DNA of 64,000 bases from Bradyrhizobium sp. 186. Lineage in GTDB: Bacteria > Pseudomonadota > Alphaproteobacteria > Rhizobiales > Xanthobacteraceae. Below are positions 43,039 to 52,281 of the stretch, one piece after another. The stretch's first letter is position 1. The number at the start of each line of letters is the position of its first letter. The DNA lies in the NCBI RefSeq assembly GCF_023101685.1, contig NZ_CP082164.1, forward strand, positions 3,658,001 to 3,722,000, read 5' to 3'. Under the pieces are notes generated by a model. It was not told the origin of the DNA, searched no databases, and saw only the letters and a list, made by a program, of their open reading frames with translations. Both the position numbers and the translations under genes were made by a program.

Positions 43039-45367
43039 GTCGCTGTCCTCTCTTGACAACAAATGCCGAGATCACCGCGAGCGCGAAATAGACCAGCGCC
43101 AGGCACCAGAGGCCGAGCCAGTCATGCGCGACCTCCCAGATGCCGGCACCGAGCTGGTTGATGCGGACGAGGCCGTCGATCGCGGAGTCGGCCGGGAACA
43201 GCCGGCCCAGCGCGAGGGCCGCGTCGGGGATCGCTTCGCGCGGCCATGCGAAGCCGGCGGTGAAGAACTGGGGCAGGCTGGTTGCCAGCAGGAGGAGGGT
43301 CGCGTTTTCGGGCCGGGTGAACCAGGCTCCGATCGCCTGTCCCAGGAAACTCGTCGCCAGCAGGAAGATGGTCGCGAGCGCGAAGATCTGCGGCAGATGG
43401 CCGAGCGTCGAAAAGCCGTAGATCCGCGGCAGCACGATGAGATAGAGCGCGACTGCCGGCAGGTAGATGGTCAGATGCGCGACGCCGCGGCCGAGCACGC
43501 CGGTGAACGCGCCGCCTGCGCCCGCCAGCGCAGAGCCGGTCAGCATCGCTGCGCCGATCAGCAGGGTTTGCTGGAGGATCAACACGAACGCCGCCGGAAC
43601 GACATAGCTTGCATAGCCTCCGACCGGGTTGAAGATCGGCTGGAGCAGAACGTCGGCCGGGCTAGAGCTCGCCAGCTTCGCCTTGACCAGGCTTCCGTCC
43701 GAGCGGCCGCCGCGCGACACGAACTCGGACGTCAGGGCTCCGACCGCGGTGGCCACGCCGCTTGCGGTCGACCTGAATATGAAGAGGTAGGTAGCGTCCG
43801 CGTAGACCGGGATGTGAGCCGTGATGCCTTTGAGCACGTCGCGCTCGGTGCCTGCCGGAATATCGACGGCGGCAAAAGCCTCCCCGCGATCGATCGCGGT
43901 GTGCGCCTCCGCAAGCGTGCGGGCGCGAACGGCGACGCTCAATGCGCCGCTCGCGTCCAGCGTCTCGACGATCCGGCGGCTGAGATCGCTGAGATCATTG
44001 TCGACGACCGCGATCGGAAGCTTGCGAAGGATCTGGTTCAGATAGGGTTGCGGATAATAGATGCCGTAAACCAGCGGCGCCAGGAAGAGCACGCTGAAGG
44101 CGCTCCGCGTTCCCAGCACGCGCCGCCACTCCGCCGTGAAGGCGCCGCCGATGCCGCGCGGCGTGCGCTCGATTGCGGGTGGCTCGGCGGGTCGTGCCGT
44201 CTCGAACCAGCCATTGCGCGTGAGGCTCGCCATGCGCAGCCATGCCAGGCCGGCAAACAGCACCGCGAGGCCCGCGAGCGCCGCGAAGGGGACGGCAGAT
44301 TCCGCCACCGGCAATCCGCGCGCTGCCTGTCCCAGCAGAACGGCCATGTACCAGCGCAGCGGCAGGATCGCGCTCCAGACATGCGCAAACGCATTCATGC
44401 CGACGGTGGGAAAGCCGACGCCGGCATAGCCGAATGCGGGAGAGGCAAACAGGCCCGCAAGTCCGAGCCCCGTCGCCAAGTCGCGGACCAGGAGCTGGAG
44501 CAGGGCGCCCAGCGACAGGTAGGCAATGATCAAGAGCGAGCCGGCGGCGACCATCAGCGGCAGGTCTCCCCTAAAGGGGACTTGCAGTACGCCCTCGAGG
44601 ACAAGCGGCTCGGCCAGCATGATCACGAGGAAGATGCAAAACAGCGGCGCGAGCTTGCCGGCAAGCGCGACGACCGGATCGCCTCCGGCGCTCGCGAGCC
44701 AGGCCCGCGCATCGCGGCGGCGGAATTCGGAGCCGACGGAATAGCCGGCAGCGAGCGTGATCACCACATGGATGATTGTTGGCAGCAGCGCGCGCAGCAG
44801 GAACTGCGCATAGTTTTTCTGCGGATTGACCAGCGCGATGGTCTCGGCGGAGAGCCTCCCGACCGAAGCCGCCGCGGGCGCGGCGCGCCTGGCGGGGGCG
44901 GCCACGGCCGCCGCGGCGGACAGCGCATCGCTCAGACCCGAGGAGGCGATGCCGGCCGCCGTCAGGAACTGCTGGTTATAGAACCCGACCGCCTGCGGGC
45001 GGCGTTGGGCCTCCAGGTCGCGCTCGAAATCCGGCGGAATGTGAATAGCCGAGATAGCCTTGCCCGAGCGTATGTCCTGCACCGCCGTGGACAATGTCCC
45101 GGAGCGGTCGACGATTTTCAGGCTCGGTGACGCTGCGACATATTCCACCAGCGCACGCGAGGCGTCCGACTTGTCCTCGTCGACGATCGTCACGCCGAGC
45201 CCGCGGATGACCGGATGGCTGAACACCGTGGTGAGCACCACGAACGCAAACAGAGGCACACCGAAGATCAGGAGCAGCGCCACGCGATCATGAAACAGCC
45301 AACGGCACTCGCGCCGCGCGACCAGCAGAAATCCGGGCCGTAATCCGGGCCTCGGCGCCGGCCTCAT
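43025..45367 (-). CDS. Double ABC-2 type permease
   Basis: A 780-residue membrane protein made of two ABC-2 (YhgE/YbhR-like) units in tandem, about residues 1-375 and 400-780. Each has an N-terminal helix, a large periplasmic domain ('GLGVTIVDEDKSDASRALVE' in unit 1; 'LPIAVVDNDLSDLSRRIVET' in unit 2) and a cluster of C-terminal helices. The repeated 'VVD.D.SD.SR' shows the two halves are related. No ATP-binding subunit is encoded in this operon. It lies between two HlyD adaptor genes, with overlaps on both sides. Confidence 0.9.
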   Translation of the reverse strand: MRPAPRPGLRPGFLLVARRECRWLFHDRVALLLIFGVPLFAFVVLTTVFSHPVIRGLGVTIVDEDKSDASRALVEYVAASPSLKIVDRSGTLSTAVQDIRSGKAISAIHIPPDFERDLEAQRRPQAVGFYNQQFLTAAGIASSGLSDALSAAAAVAAPARRAAPAAASVGRLSAETIALVNPQKNYAQFLLRALLPTIIHVVITLAAGYSVGSEFRRRDARAWLASAGGDPVVALAGKLAPLFCIFLVIMLAEPLVLEGVLQVPFRGDLPLMVAAGSLLIIAYLSLGALLQLLVRDLATGLGLAGLFASPAFGYAGVGFPTVGMNAFAHVWSAILPLRWYMAVLLGQAARGLPVAESAVPFAALAGLAVLFAGLAWLRMASLTRNGWFETARPAEPPAIERTPRGIGGAFTAEWRRVLGTRSAFSVLFLAPLVYGIYYPQPYLNQILRKLPIAVVDNDLSDLSRRIVETLDASGALSVAVRARTLAEAHTAIDRGEAFAAVDIPAGTERDVLKGITAHIPVYADATYLFIFRSTASGVATAVGALTSEFVSRGGRSDGSLVKAKLASSSPADVLLQPIFNPVGGYASYVVPAAFVLILQQTLLIGAAMLTGSALAGAGGAFTGVLGRGVAHLTIYLPAVALYLIVLPRIYGFSTLGHLPQIFALATIFLLATSFLGQAIGAWFTRPENATLLLLATSLPQFFTAGFAWPREAIPDAALALGRLFPADSAIDGLVRINQLGAGIWEVAHDWLGLWCLALVYFALAVISAFVVKRGQRHAQG

Positions 45368-46425
45368 GGCCGCGACCGCCAGTCGAGATAGGCGCTCATT
45401 CCCGGTCGCAGCTCGGGCACCGGCTGCACGGGATAGGCGCGGATCGAAAACGTCCGCAGGTCGAAATCGCCGGAAGCTCGCGTGGCCCGCCAGCTCGCAT
45501 ATTCGCCTTTGGTTGCGATGAGCTTGACCTCGACCGCGACGGAGCGGTCGCCGAGTGCCGGAATGCGGACATCGAAGCGATCACCGACCTTCAGGCCTTT
45601 GACGAGATCCTCGCGAAGATCGAAATGCACCCAGAGGTCGGCCAGATTGATCAAGGTGACGAGCGGGACGCCCGGCGACACGTATTCGCCAGGCTCCACA
45701 TTGCGCTGGTAGATCTGCGAGGCTATGGGCGCATAGACCACGAGCTGATCGATGATCGATTGGACGCTCTGGATATCGGCGCTGGCCTTTTCGACATTGG
45801 TCCCGGCGATGGCCCGCTCCTCCTTGGTGTAGCCGTTGACCGCCTGCTCAAAGGCCGATTTGGCCTGGTCGACCGCGCGTTCGCTTTCATGCAGCGCATC
45901 GGTGGCCTGGTCGAGGCGGGCCTGCGGCGCGTTGCCCTGATCGGTCAGAGTGTGCGTGCGGTCGAACGTCTTTTGCGCCAGCACCAGCGCCGCCTGCGTC
46001 CGCTCCATTTCCGCCTTCCGTGCCGCGATCACTTCCACCCGCGTTCCGACCAGTACGTTGGCAAGCTGGGCGTGCGCAACAGCCTTGGCCGCCTTCATCT
46101 GCTCGTGCTTGGCCAGCGTTTCGGGATTGTCGATCTGGACGAGCACCGCGCCCGCGGGAACGTTCTGGCCACGTTCGACAGGAATTTTGCCGACCCGTCC
46201 GTCGACGCGCGCGGCGATGTCGAGCCGTGTTGCATCGGCCTCGCCCTGGACGAGCAGTGGTTCCGGCCGCAGCAGATAGAAGACAGAAAGCCCGACAACG
46301 GCAGCTGCAACGACACCGACGATAATGGAGGGCGTGTGCGTCGCGGTTGGCGTGCTTTTGTTTTGTCCGTCACCCGATGCGTCGGACGAATTCTGTATGT
46401 CCTTGTCAGAGATCGGCATGCCCAT
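45364..46425 (-). CDS. HlyD family periplasmic adaptor
   Basis: A 353-residue adaptor: polar N-tail, one membrane helix ('IIVGVVAAAVVGLSVFYLL'), lipoyl half 'IAARVDGRVGKIPVERGQNV', a coiled-coil hairpin (about residues 105-225, with 'ARKAEMERTQAALVLAQKTF'), and a beta-barrel containing 'DLWVHFDLREDLVKGLKVGD'. It is the first gene of the export operon and overlaps the permease. The two adaptors are only distantly alike. Confidence 0.9.
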   Translation of the reverse strand: MGMPISDKDIQNSSDASGDGQNKSTPTATHTPSIIVGVVAAAVVGLSVFYLLRPEPLLVQGEADATRLDIAARVDGRVGKIPVERGQNVPAGAVLVQIDNPETLAKHEQMKAAKAVAHAQLANVLVGTRVEVIAARKAEMERTQAALVLAQKTFDRTHTLTDQGNAPQARLDQATDALHESERAVDQAKSAFEQAVNGYTKEERAIAGTNVEKASADIQSVQSIIDQLVVYAPIASQIYQRNVEPGEYVSPGVPLVTLINLADLWVHFDLREDLVKGLKVGDRFDVRIPALGDRSVAVEVKLIATKGEYASWRATRASGDFDLRTFSIRAYPVQPVPELRPGMSAYLDWRSRP

Positions 46426-46840
46426 GCCTGACTTCCTTTCTCATGACTGGGATAGCCATCTACCAATGTTGATTGTTTGGCGCTGTCCAATCCCGATGCG
46501 CCGGACGTATCGAGCAGGAGAGCCAACCATGCGGCCTGTCCATTTCGCCTGCTTGAATGTTTGATGCTTCACTTGTTGAAAGCTGCTGCTCTCGCATCGG
46601 CCGCGTCGTGATGCCTGGCCAATTTTCGTGGCGATGGCTGCGAAACGATCGCGAATTCAACGGCCCGCCATGGCGTGGGGCGTTGTGGAGTCCGCGCCGC
46701 CGTGATGAGCGAGAAGCTCGCAATGGATCAAGCAGCAACGTTCCAGCGGTGACATTCCTATCCAAGCCGAACGTTGGCGATCGCGTCATAGTCGCGCTCA
46801 CCTGGCCCGGTTCGCGGTCGGGTCACAATGCAGGTGCGAC
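46426..46840. other. Divergent intergenic region
   Basis: These 415 bases separate the minus-strand export operon from the plus-strand CoA-dependent operon. Promoters for both should be here. I see no convincing gene, repeat or operator palindrome. Confidence 0.4.
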
Positions 46841-47746
46841 ATGTCGAAAGCCGTCACGAGTCCTTCCGCAAACGTCACAGTCCAACGCCTCTTCGTTCTC
46901 GAATTGAATGCGGGTTGCATTCACTTGATGAATGCGGATGGCTCCGATCGCACGACCATCGTGACGGGCTGTCACCTGCCGGACGGCATCGTCGTGGATG
47001 TCGAAGCGGGCCATATCTACTGGACCAACATGGGCATCCCGAGCCTGAATGACGGGTCGGTCGAGCGGGCCGACATCGACGGCAAGAACCGCAAGACCAT
47101 CGTGCCGCAGGGAGAGACCCACACTCCGAAGCAGATCATTCTCGATAAGAAAGGCGGCAAGCTCTACTGGTGCGACCGGGAGGGTATGCGCCTCATGCGC
47201 TGCAATCTCGACGGCTCGCGGCTGGAGACGCTCATCGAGGCGGGACACGGCGATGCCGATCGCAAGGACCAGACACGATGGTGCGTCGGGCTGGCGATCG
47301 ATCCGAAATTCGGACGCATCTACTGGACGCAGAAGGGCCCTGACAATGCCGGGCTCGGCCGCATCTTCCGCGCCAATGTCGAAATACCCGCGGGCCAGAC
47401 CGCAGCCACAAGATCCGACATCGAGATCTTCTATGATGGCCTGCCGGAGCCGATCGATCTCGAGATCGACCACAAGAATCGAATTCTCTACTGGACCGAC
47501 CGCGGCGACCCGCCGCGCGGCAACACGGTGAACCGGGCTTCGATCGACAACAAGCCTGCCGAGTCCGAGATCGTGGTGACCCATCTCATGGAGGGGATCG
47601 GCATCGCGCTCGACGTCCCGAACGATCGCATGTTCGTGACCGATTTTGCCGGCTCGATCTACTCCGCAAGGCTCGATGGATCCGGTGAGCGCAACTTCCT
47701 CTTCGCCCAGGGCAACCTCACCGGCATCGCCTACGCCGAAGTCTGA
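46841..47746 (+). CDS. YWTD-repeat beta-propeller protein
   Basis: A 301-residue protein with the LDL-receptor class B (YWTD) repeat: 'GHIYWTNMG', 'GKLYWCDRE', 'GRIYWTQKG' and 'RILYWTDRG' at regular spacing, with further degenerate blades ('RMFVTDFAG'). It should fold as a six-bladed propeller. No signal peptide is seen, so it is probably cytoplasmic. It is the first gene of a CoA-dependent catabolic operon. Related propellers include SMP-30-type lactonases, but the metal-binding residues of those enzymes cannot be placed here. Function unknown. Confidence 0.85.
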   Translation: MSKAVTSPSANVTVQRLFVLELNAGCIHLMNADGSDRTTIVTGCHLPDGIVVDVEAGHIYWTNMGIPSLNDGSVERADIDGKNRKTIVPQGETHTPKQIILDKKGGKLYWCDREGMRLMRCNLDGSRLETLIEAGHGDADRKDQTRWCVGLAIDPKFGRIYWTQKGPDNAGLGRIFRANVEIPAGQTAATRSDIEIFYDGLPEPIDLEIDHKNRILYWTDRGDPPRGNTVNRASIDNKPAESEIVVTHLMEGIGIALDVPNDRMFVTDFAGSIYSARLDGSGERNFLFAQGNLTGIAYAEV

Positions 47747-47767
47747 CAACGCATTGGAGAGAATGAC

Positions 47768-48718
47768 ATGACCGACACCAAGCCCATTCGCCGCATCGCC
47801 ATCATCGGCACCGGCGTGATCGGCGCGAGCTGGAGCGCGCTGTTTCTCGCCAAGGGACTGCAGGTCGTCGCAACGGACCCCGCACCAAACGCCGAAGCCG
47901 CGTTGAGGAAGTTCGTGGACACCGCGTGGCCGGCGCTGAAGCGATTGGGCCTGTCGCCCGGAGCGTCGCAGTCGAACCTGACGTTCACGGCCGATCTCCC
48001 CAAGGCACTCGCCGGTGCCGACCTCGTCCAGGAGAACGGGCCCGAGCGGATCGAATTCAAGCAGAAGCTCTATGGCCAGCTCGACGAGCTGTTGCCGCCC
48101 GACGTGATCATCGCGTCGAGCTCGTCGGGGCTCACCATGAGCGAAATCCAGAAGGGCGCCCCGTCCCATCCCGAGCGCTGCGTGATCGGTCACCCCTTCA
48201 ATCCGCCGCACTTGATCCCGCTGGTCGAGATCGTGGGTGGGACGAAGACCTCGGCAGCGACAATCCAGCGCGCGGATGAATTCTACACGTCGATCGGGCA
48301 ACGGACGGTGCGCGTCAACAAGGAAATGCCGGGGCATGTCGCTAACCGGCTCCAGGCCGCGCTGAGCCGTGAGATCTATTACCTCGTCGCCGAGGGTGTC
48401 GTGAGCGCCGCGGACGTCGACACCGCCCTGTCCTGGGGTCCAGGTCTGCGCTGGGGCGTCATGGGCGGCCTGATGCTCAACCATCTCGGTGGCGGTCCGG
48501 GCGGCATCGAGCACTTCTTCCAGCAGTTCACCGGCCCGATGACGGCCTGGTGGAAGACCCTCGGCTCGCCGGTGCTGACTCCGGACGTGCAAAAGAAGCT
48601 CATCGACAGCGTCCATGCCGAAGCCGGATCGCGCACCATCGCGGAGTTGGAGGCGGAGCGCGACGAAATTCTGCTCGGCCTGATCGAGCTGCGCAAGAAA
48701 GTTGCCAAGCCGAGCTGA
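47768..48718 (+). CDS. 3-hydroxyacyl-CoA dehydrogenase family protein (carnitine/gulonate dehydrogenase-like)
   Basis: A 316-residue NAD-dependent dehydrogenase with the N-terminal Rossmann motif 'IIGTGVIGASW', the catalytic His in 'GHPFNPPHLIPLVEIV', and a C-terminal domain with 'GPGLRWGVMGGLMLNHLGGG'. Its length and that C-terminal motif resemble L-carnitine dehydrogenase and lambda-crystallin/gulonate dehydrogenase more than FadB-type enzymes. It is 21 bases after the propeller gene and is part of the CoA-dependent operon. Confidence 0.9.
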   Translation: MTDTKPIRRIAIIGTGVIGASWSALFLAKGLQVVATDPAPNAEAALRKFVDTAWPALKRLGLSPGASQSNLTFTADLPKALAGADLVQENGPERIEFKQKLYGQLDELLPPDVIIASSSSGLTMSEIQKGAPSHPERCVIGHPFNPPHLIPLVEIVGGTKTSAATIQRADEFYTSIGQRTVRVNKEMPGHVANRLQAALSREIYYLVAEGVVSAADVDTALSWGPGLRWGVMGGLMLNHLGGGPGGIEHFFQQFTGPMTAWWKTLGSPVLTPDVQKKLIDSVHAEAGSRTIAELEAERDEILLGLIELRKKVAKPS

Positions 48719-48805
48719 CGAGATCGGCGGCCCCGGCGAGATCAATCACACGTTCAACGTCCTTCACTTTTCAGGCTTTCGAGCCGCAGCGAGGAGAGAT
48801 CGCAA

Positions 48806-50026
48806 ATGCCTACCGCAACCCCAGCAAGCAAGACCGCGGCGCCGAAGGCGGCGCCCGTACCCGATGGCGACTTCTATCAGCTGGTCGACCTTCTTACCCC
48901 CGAGGAGAAAGCGCTCGTCAAGAAGGTGCGGACCTACATGGAGACCAAGGTCCAGCCGGTCATCAACAAGTATTGGTCGGACGACGCGTTCCCGTTCGAA
49001 CTGCTGCCATCGTTCAAGGAGCTCGGTCTCGGTGGGCTCGGCTTCGAGGGCTATGGCTGCGCGGGCGGCAGCCAGAAGCTGTTCGGTTTCGTCGCGATGG
49101 AGCTGGCGCGCACCGACGCGTCGTTCTGCACGTTCTTCGGCGTACATAGCGGCCTCGCCATGGGCTCGATCTATCTCGATGGCTCCGAGGAGCAGAAGCA
49201 GAAATGGCTGCCGGCAATGGCGCGCTGGGAAAAGATCGGCTGCTTCGGCCTCACCGAGCCGCTGGTCGGTTCTGGAACGAGCGGCGGTCTGACGACGACG
49301 GCCAAGCGGGAAGGCGATACCTGGATTCTCAATGGACAGAAGCGATGGATCGGCAATGCGCCGTGGTGCGACATCTCCATCATCTGGGCGCGCGATCTTG
49401 CCGACAATCAGGTCAAGGGCTTCATCGTCGAGAACAAGTCGACGCCCGGCTTCAGCGTCGAGAAGATCGAGCACAAGATTGCGCTCAAGGTGGTCCAGAA
49501 CGGCCAGATCACGCTGAAGGATGTCCGGGTGCCTGAAGCGAACCGCCTGCAAGGCGGCAATTCGTTCCGCGATACCGCACGCGTGCTGCGGATGACGCGG
49601 TACATGGTGGGCTGGGCGTCGACCGGCATCCAGATGGGCGCATACGAAGCAACCCTCAAATACGCCCAGGAGCGCCTGCAATTCGGCAAGCCGATCGCTT
49701 CGTTCCAGCTGATTCAGGATCTGCTCGCCAAGATGCTTGGCAATCTGACCGCGTGCCAGTGCCTGATGCTCCGCCTGGCCCAGCTCGATGACGAAGGCAA
49801 GCTCGGCGACCATCACGCGGCGCTGGCGAAGGCGTTCTGCACCTCGAAATCGCGCGAGACGGTTTCATGGGGCCGCGAGGTGCTGGGCGGCAACGGCATC
49901 GTCGCTGACTACAACGTTGCGCGCTTCTTCGCCGATGCCGAGGCGCTCTACTCCTACGAAGGCACCTATCAGATGCAGAATCTGATCGTGGGCAAGGCCA
50001 TCACCGGTCACGGCGCTTTCCTTTGA
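48806..50026 (+). CDS. Acyl-CoA dehydrogenase (glutaryl-CoA dehydrogenase-like)
   Basis: A 406-residue flavoprotein. 'FGLTEPLVGSGTSGGLTTTA' is in the FAD/substrate position, 'ERLQFGKPIASFQLIQDLLA' and 'EVLGGNGIVADYNVARFFAD' follow, and the catalytic base sits in 'YSYEGTYQMQNLIVG'. The last motif matches the glutaryl-CoA dehydrogenase and CaiA-like groups. A Pro/Ala-rich N-tail of about 20 residues precedes the fold. It introduces a double bond into the CoA ester handled by this operon. Confidence 0.92.
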   Translation: MPTATPASKTAAPKAAPVPDGDFYQLVDLLTPEEKALVKKVRTYMETKVQPVINKYWSDDAFPFELLPSFKELGLGGLGFEGYGCAGGSQKLFGFVAMELARTDASFCTFFGVHSGLAMGSIYLDGSEEQKQKWLPAMARWEKIGCFGLTEPLVGSGTSGGLTTTAKREGDTWILNGQKRWIGNAPWCDISIIWARDLADNQVKGFIVENKSTPGFSVEKIEHKIALKVVQNGQITLKDVRVPEANRLQGGNSFRDTARVLRMTRYMVGWASTGIQMGAYEATLKYAQERLQFGKPIASFQLIQDLLAKMLGNLTACQCLMLRLAQLDDEGKLGDHHAALAKAFCTSKSRETVSWGREVLGGNGIVADYNVARFFADAEALYSYEGTYQMQNLIVGKAITGHGAFL

Positions 50027-50074
50027 CCTCTCAGCGGCGCCGGCGCATCGGCGTCGGCCGCCCACCCAGGAGAC

Positions 50075-50932
50075 ATGACTATGGTTTCAGGAACTGCACC
50101 GTTCACCTCTTCGCCTGCAACAGCACCAAACTCCGTACCCAGAGCGGCGCTGGCCCTTGCGAACGTCCAGTACGAGAAAAAGGGTGCGATAGCCTACGTC
50201 ACGGTCAATCGGCCAAAAGTGCTCAACGCGCTCAATACGCCGACCTGGACCGATCTGCACGCCGCATTCGAGGACGCAAAGGCCGACGCGTCTGTGCGCG
50301 GCGTGATCCTCACCGGCGCAGGCGACAAGGCGTTCATCGCCGGCGCCGACATCAGTGAACTCGCACATGTCGACGCCTACGACGCCGAGGAATCCAGCCG
50401 GTTCGGGCAGGGTGTGCTGGATCTCATCGAAAATCTCGGCAAGCCGGTGATCGCGGCGATCAACGGCTTTGCGCTTGGCGGCGGCTGCGAGACCGCGATG
50501 GCCTGCACCATCAGGATCGCAGCGGAGCACGCCAAATTCGGGCAGCCGGAAGTGAAGTTGGGTCTACTGCCTGGCGGCGGGGGCACGCAGCGGCTGCCGC
50601 GGCTGGTCGGAAAGGGCCGAGCGTTGCAGCTGATCCTCACGGGCGAGACGATTTCCGCGCAGGAAGCCTATCGCATCGGCCTCGTCAACGAGGTCGTTCC
50701 CGCGGCCGGCCTGATCGATCGTGCCGAGACGATCCTGAAGCAGATCATGGCCAACGCGCCGATCGCGGTGAAGTTCTCGCTGGAAGCCGCCAACAAGGGG
50801 ATGGAGACGAGCCAAGGCGAAGGCCTTGCGCTGGAAGCCTCCTTCTTCGGCATTTGCGCCGCCACCGAAGACAAGAAGGAAGGCACCGCCGCCTTCCTCG
50901 AGAAACGTGCGCCGCAGTTTCGCGGACGCTGA
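50075..50932 (+). CDS. Enoyl-CoA hydratase/isomerase family protein
   Basis: A 285-residue crotonase. The oxyanion-hole segment is 'GAGDKAFIAGADISEL', and both hydratase glutamates are present: 'GGGCETAMAC' and 'FGQPEVKLGLLPGGGGTQRL'. That predicts a true hydratase. The first 30 residues (Ser/Thr/Ala-rich) are an extension. CAGGAG lies before ATG 50075. It follows the acyl-CoA dehydrogenase and would hydrate its enoyl product. Confidence 0.93.
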   Translation: MTMVSGTAPFTSSPATAPNSVPRAALALANVQYEKKGAIAYVTVNRPKVLNALNTPTWTDLHAAFEDAKADASVRGVILTGAGDKAFIAGADISELAHVDAYDAEESSRFGQGVLDLIENLGKPVIAAINGFALGGGCETAMACTIRIAAEHAKFGQPEVKLGLLPGGGGTQRLPRLVGKGRALQLILTGETISAQEAYRIGLVNEVVPAAGLIDRAETILKQIMANAPIAVKFSLEAANKGMETSQGEGLALEASFFGICAATEDKKEGTAAFLEKRAPQFRGR

Positions 50933-50971
50933 AACAAGGCCGCTCTCCACGAGGATCTGGAAAGGACACCC

Positions 50972-52198
50972 ATGGCAAACGACAACATTTTCTCCGGACT
51001 GAAGGTGGTGGACCTCGCGAGCTTCATCGCGGGCCCCAGCGCGGCCGTGATCTTGTCCGATTTCGGCGCCGACGTGATCAAGGTGGAGCCGCCGAGCGGC
51101 GAGCTGTGGCGGCATGCAAACCATCTCCCGCCGCAGCCGGTCGCCGACGATGCCTATCCCTGGCATCTGGCCAATCGCAACAAGCGCGGCATGGCGCTTG
51201 ATCTGAAATCTCCGAGCGCCCATCAGGTTCTCGAGAAGCTCGTCAAATGGGCCGACGTTCTCATCGTCAACACGCCGCATCCCGCGCGCAAGAAACTGAA
51301 GCTCGAATATGAAGATGTGGTGGGATGGAATCCGCGGCTGATCTACGCAGACCTCACGGGCTTTGGCGACAAGGGACCGGATGCGAATCTTCCCGGCTTC
51401 GACATCACGTCGTACTGGGCCCGCAGTGGATTGCTGTCGATGACGCGCGATGCCGGCGCACCGCCGACCTGGCCAGTTGCCGGCAGCGGCGACAATGCCA
51501 CTGCCGTCGGGCTCTATTCGGCGATCGTCACGGCCCTGTATCGTCGCGAGCGCACGGGCGAGGGGGCGCATGTCACGACCTCGCTGCTCGCCGAGGGCGT
51601 CTGGTCCGCCAGCGTCTCGATCCAGGCCGCGCTGTGCGATGCGAAATTCTTCGGGCTGCATGATCGTATGCACCCCGCAAATGCGGCCATGAATGTGTAT
51701 CGCGCCAAGGATGATACCTGGTTCGTTCTCATCATCACGCCCGACAAGGTGGAAGCCGTGGCGAAGGCGATCGGCCGCCCCGATCTCCTGACTGATCCGC
51801 GGTTCTCCGATCCGGCCAAGCTGATGGCGAACATGACGGAACTCACGGCGATTCTCGACCAGACCTTCTGTGCCGAGCCGATGGCACATTGGTACGAGGT
51901 GTTCAACGGCGTCCACGTGACGTTCGGCGCGGTACGTGGACCGCAGGAGGTGATCAACGATCCCCAGCTCCGGGCGAATGACATCATCGTTCCGCTCGAA
52001 GGGGCCGGCGGCAAGCTGACGTCTACGATCTCCAGCCCGCTTCAGGTGCATGGTGTTGCCAAGGTGTCCGCTAAGCGCGCCCCGAAGATCGGGGAACACA
52101 ACGACGAGGTTCTTCGGCAACTGGGATTCAGCACGGCCGAAATCGATGGCTTGCGTGCGAGCGGTACCATTCCGAAGACAAAGGAACACGCGGCCTAG
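50972..52198 (+). CDS. CaiB/BaiF family CoA transferase
   Basis: A 408-residue class III CoA transferase: 'GLKVVDLASFIAGPSAAVIL' at the start, 'DFGADVIKVEPPSGE', 'NRNKRGMALDLKS', 'YADLTGFGDKGPDA' and 'FDITSYWARSGLLS', with the catalytic Asp region in this last block. It would activate the pathway acid by moving CoA from another acyl-CoA. The neighbours suggest a CoA-ester pathway for a short or branched acid. Confidence 0.92.
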   Translation: MANDNIFSGLKVVDLASFIAGPSAAVILSDFGADVIKVEPPSGELWRHANHLPPQPVADDAYPWHLANRNKRGMALDLKSPSAHQVLEKLVKWADVLIVNTPHPARKKLKLEYEDVVGWNPRLIYADLTGFGDKGPDANLPGFDITSYWARSGLLSMTRDAGAPPTWPVAGSGDNATAVGLYSAIVTALYRRERTGEGAHVTTSLLAEGVWSASVSIQAALCDAKFFGLHDRMHPANAAMNVYRAKDDTWFVLIITPDKVEAVAKAIGRPDLLTDPRFSDPAKLMANMTELTAILDQTFCAEPMAHWYEVFNGVHVTFGAVRGPQEVINDPQLRANDIIVPLEGAGGKLTSTISSPLQVHGVAKVSAKRAPKIGEHNDEVLRQLGFSTAEIDGLRASGTIPKTKEHAA

Positions 52199-52281
52199 CG
52201 CGACGACGGAGTCGTGGCGGCGTAAGCCGCCGCGTCCCTGCGCTTGCAGTAAAATTCACCAGAGGGACCAGGATTTCGACC

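Noticed and set aside
42920..45130. Plus-strand open frame of 736 codons
   Set aside because: It is the antisense shadow of the double ABC-2 permease and adaptor; composition is Arg/Gln-rich and no motif is seen.
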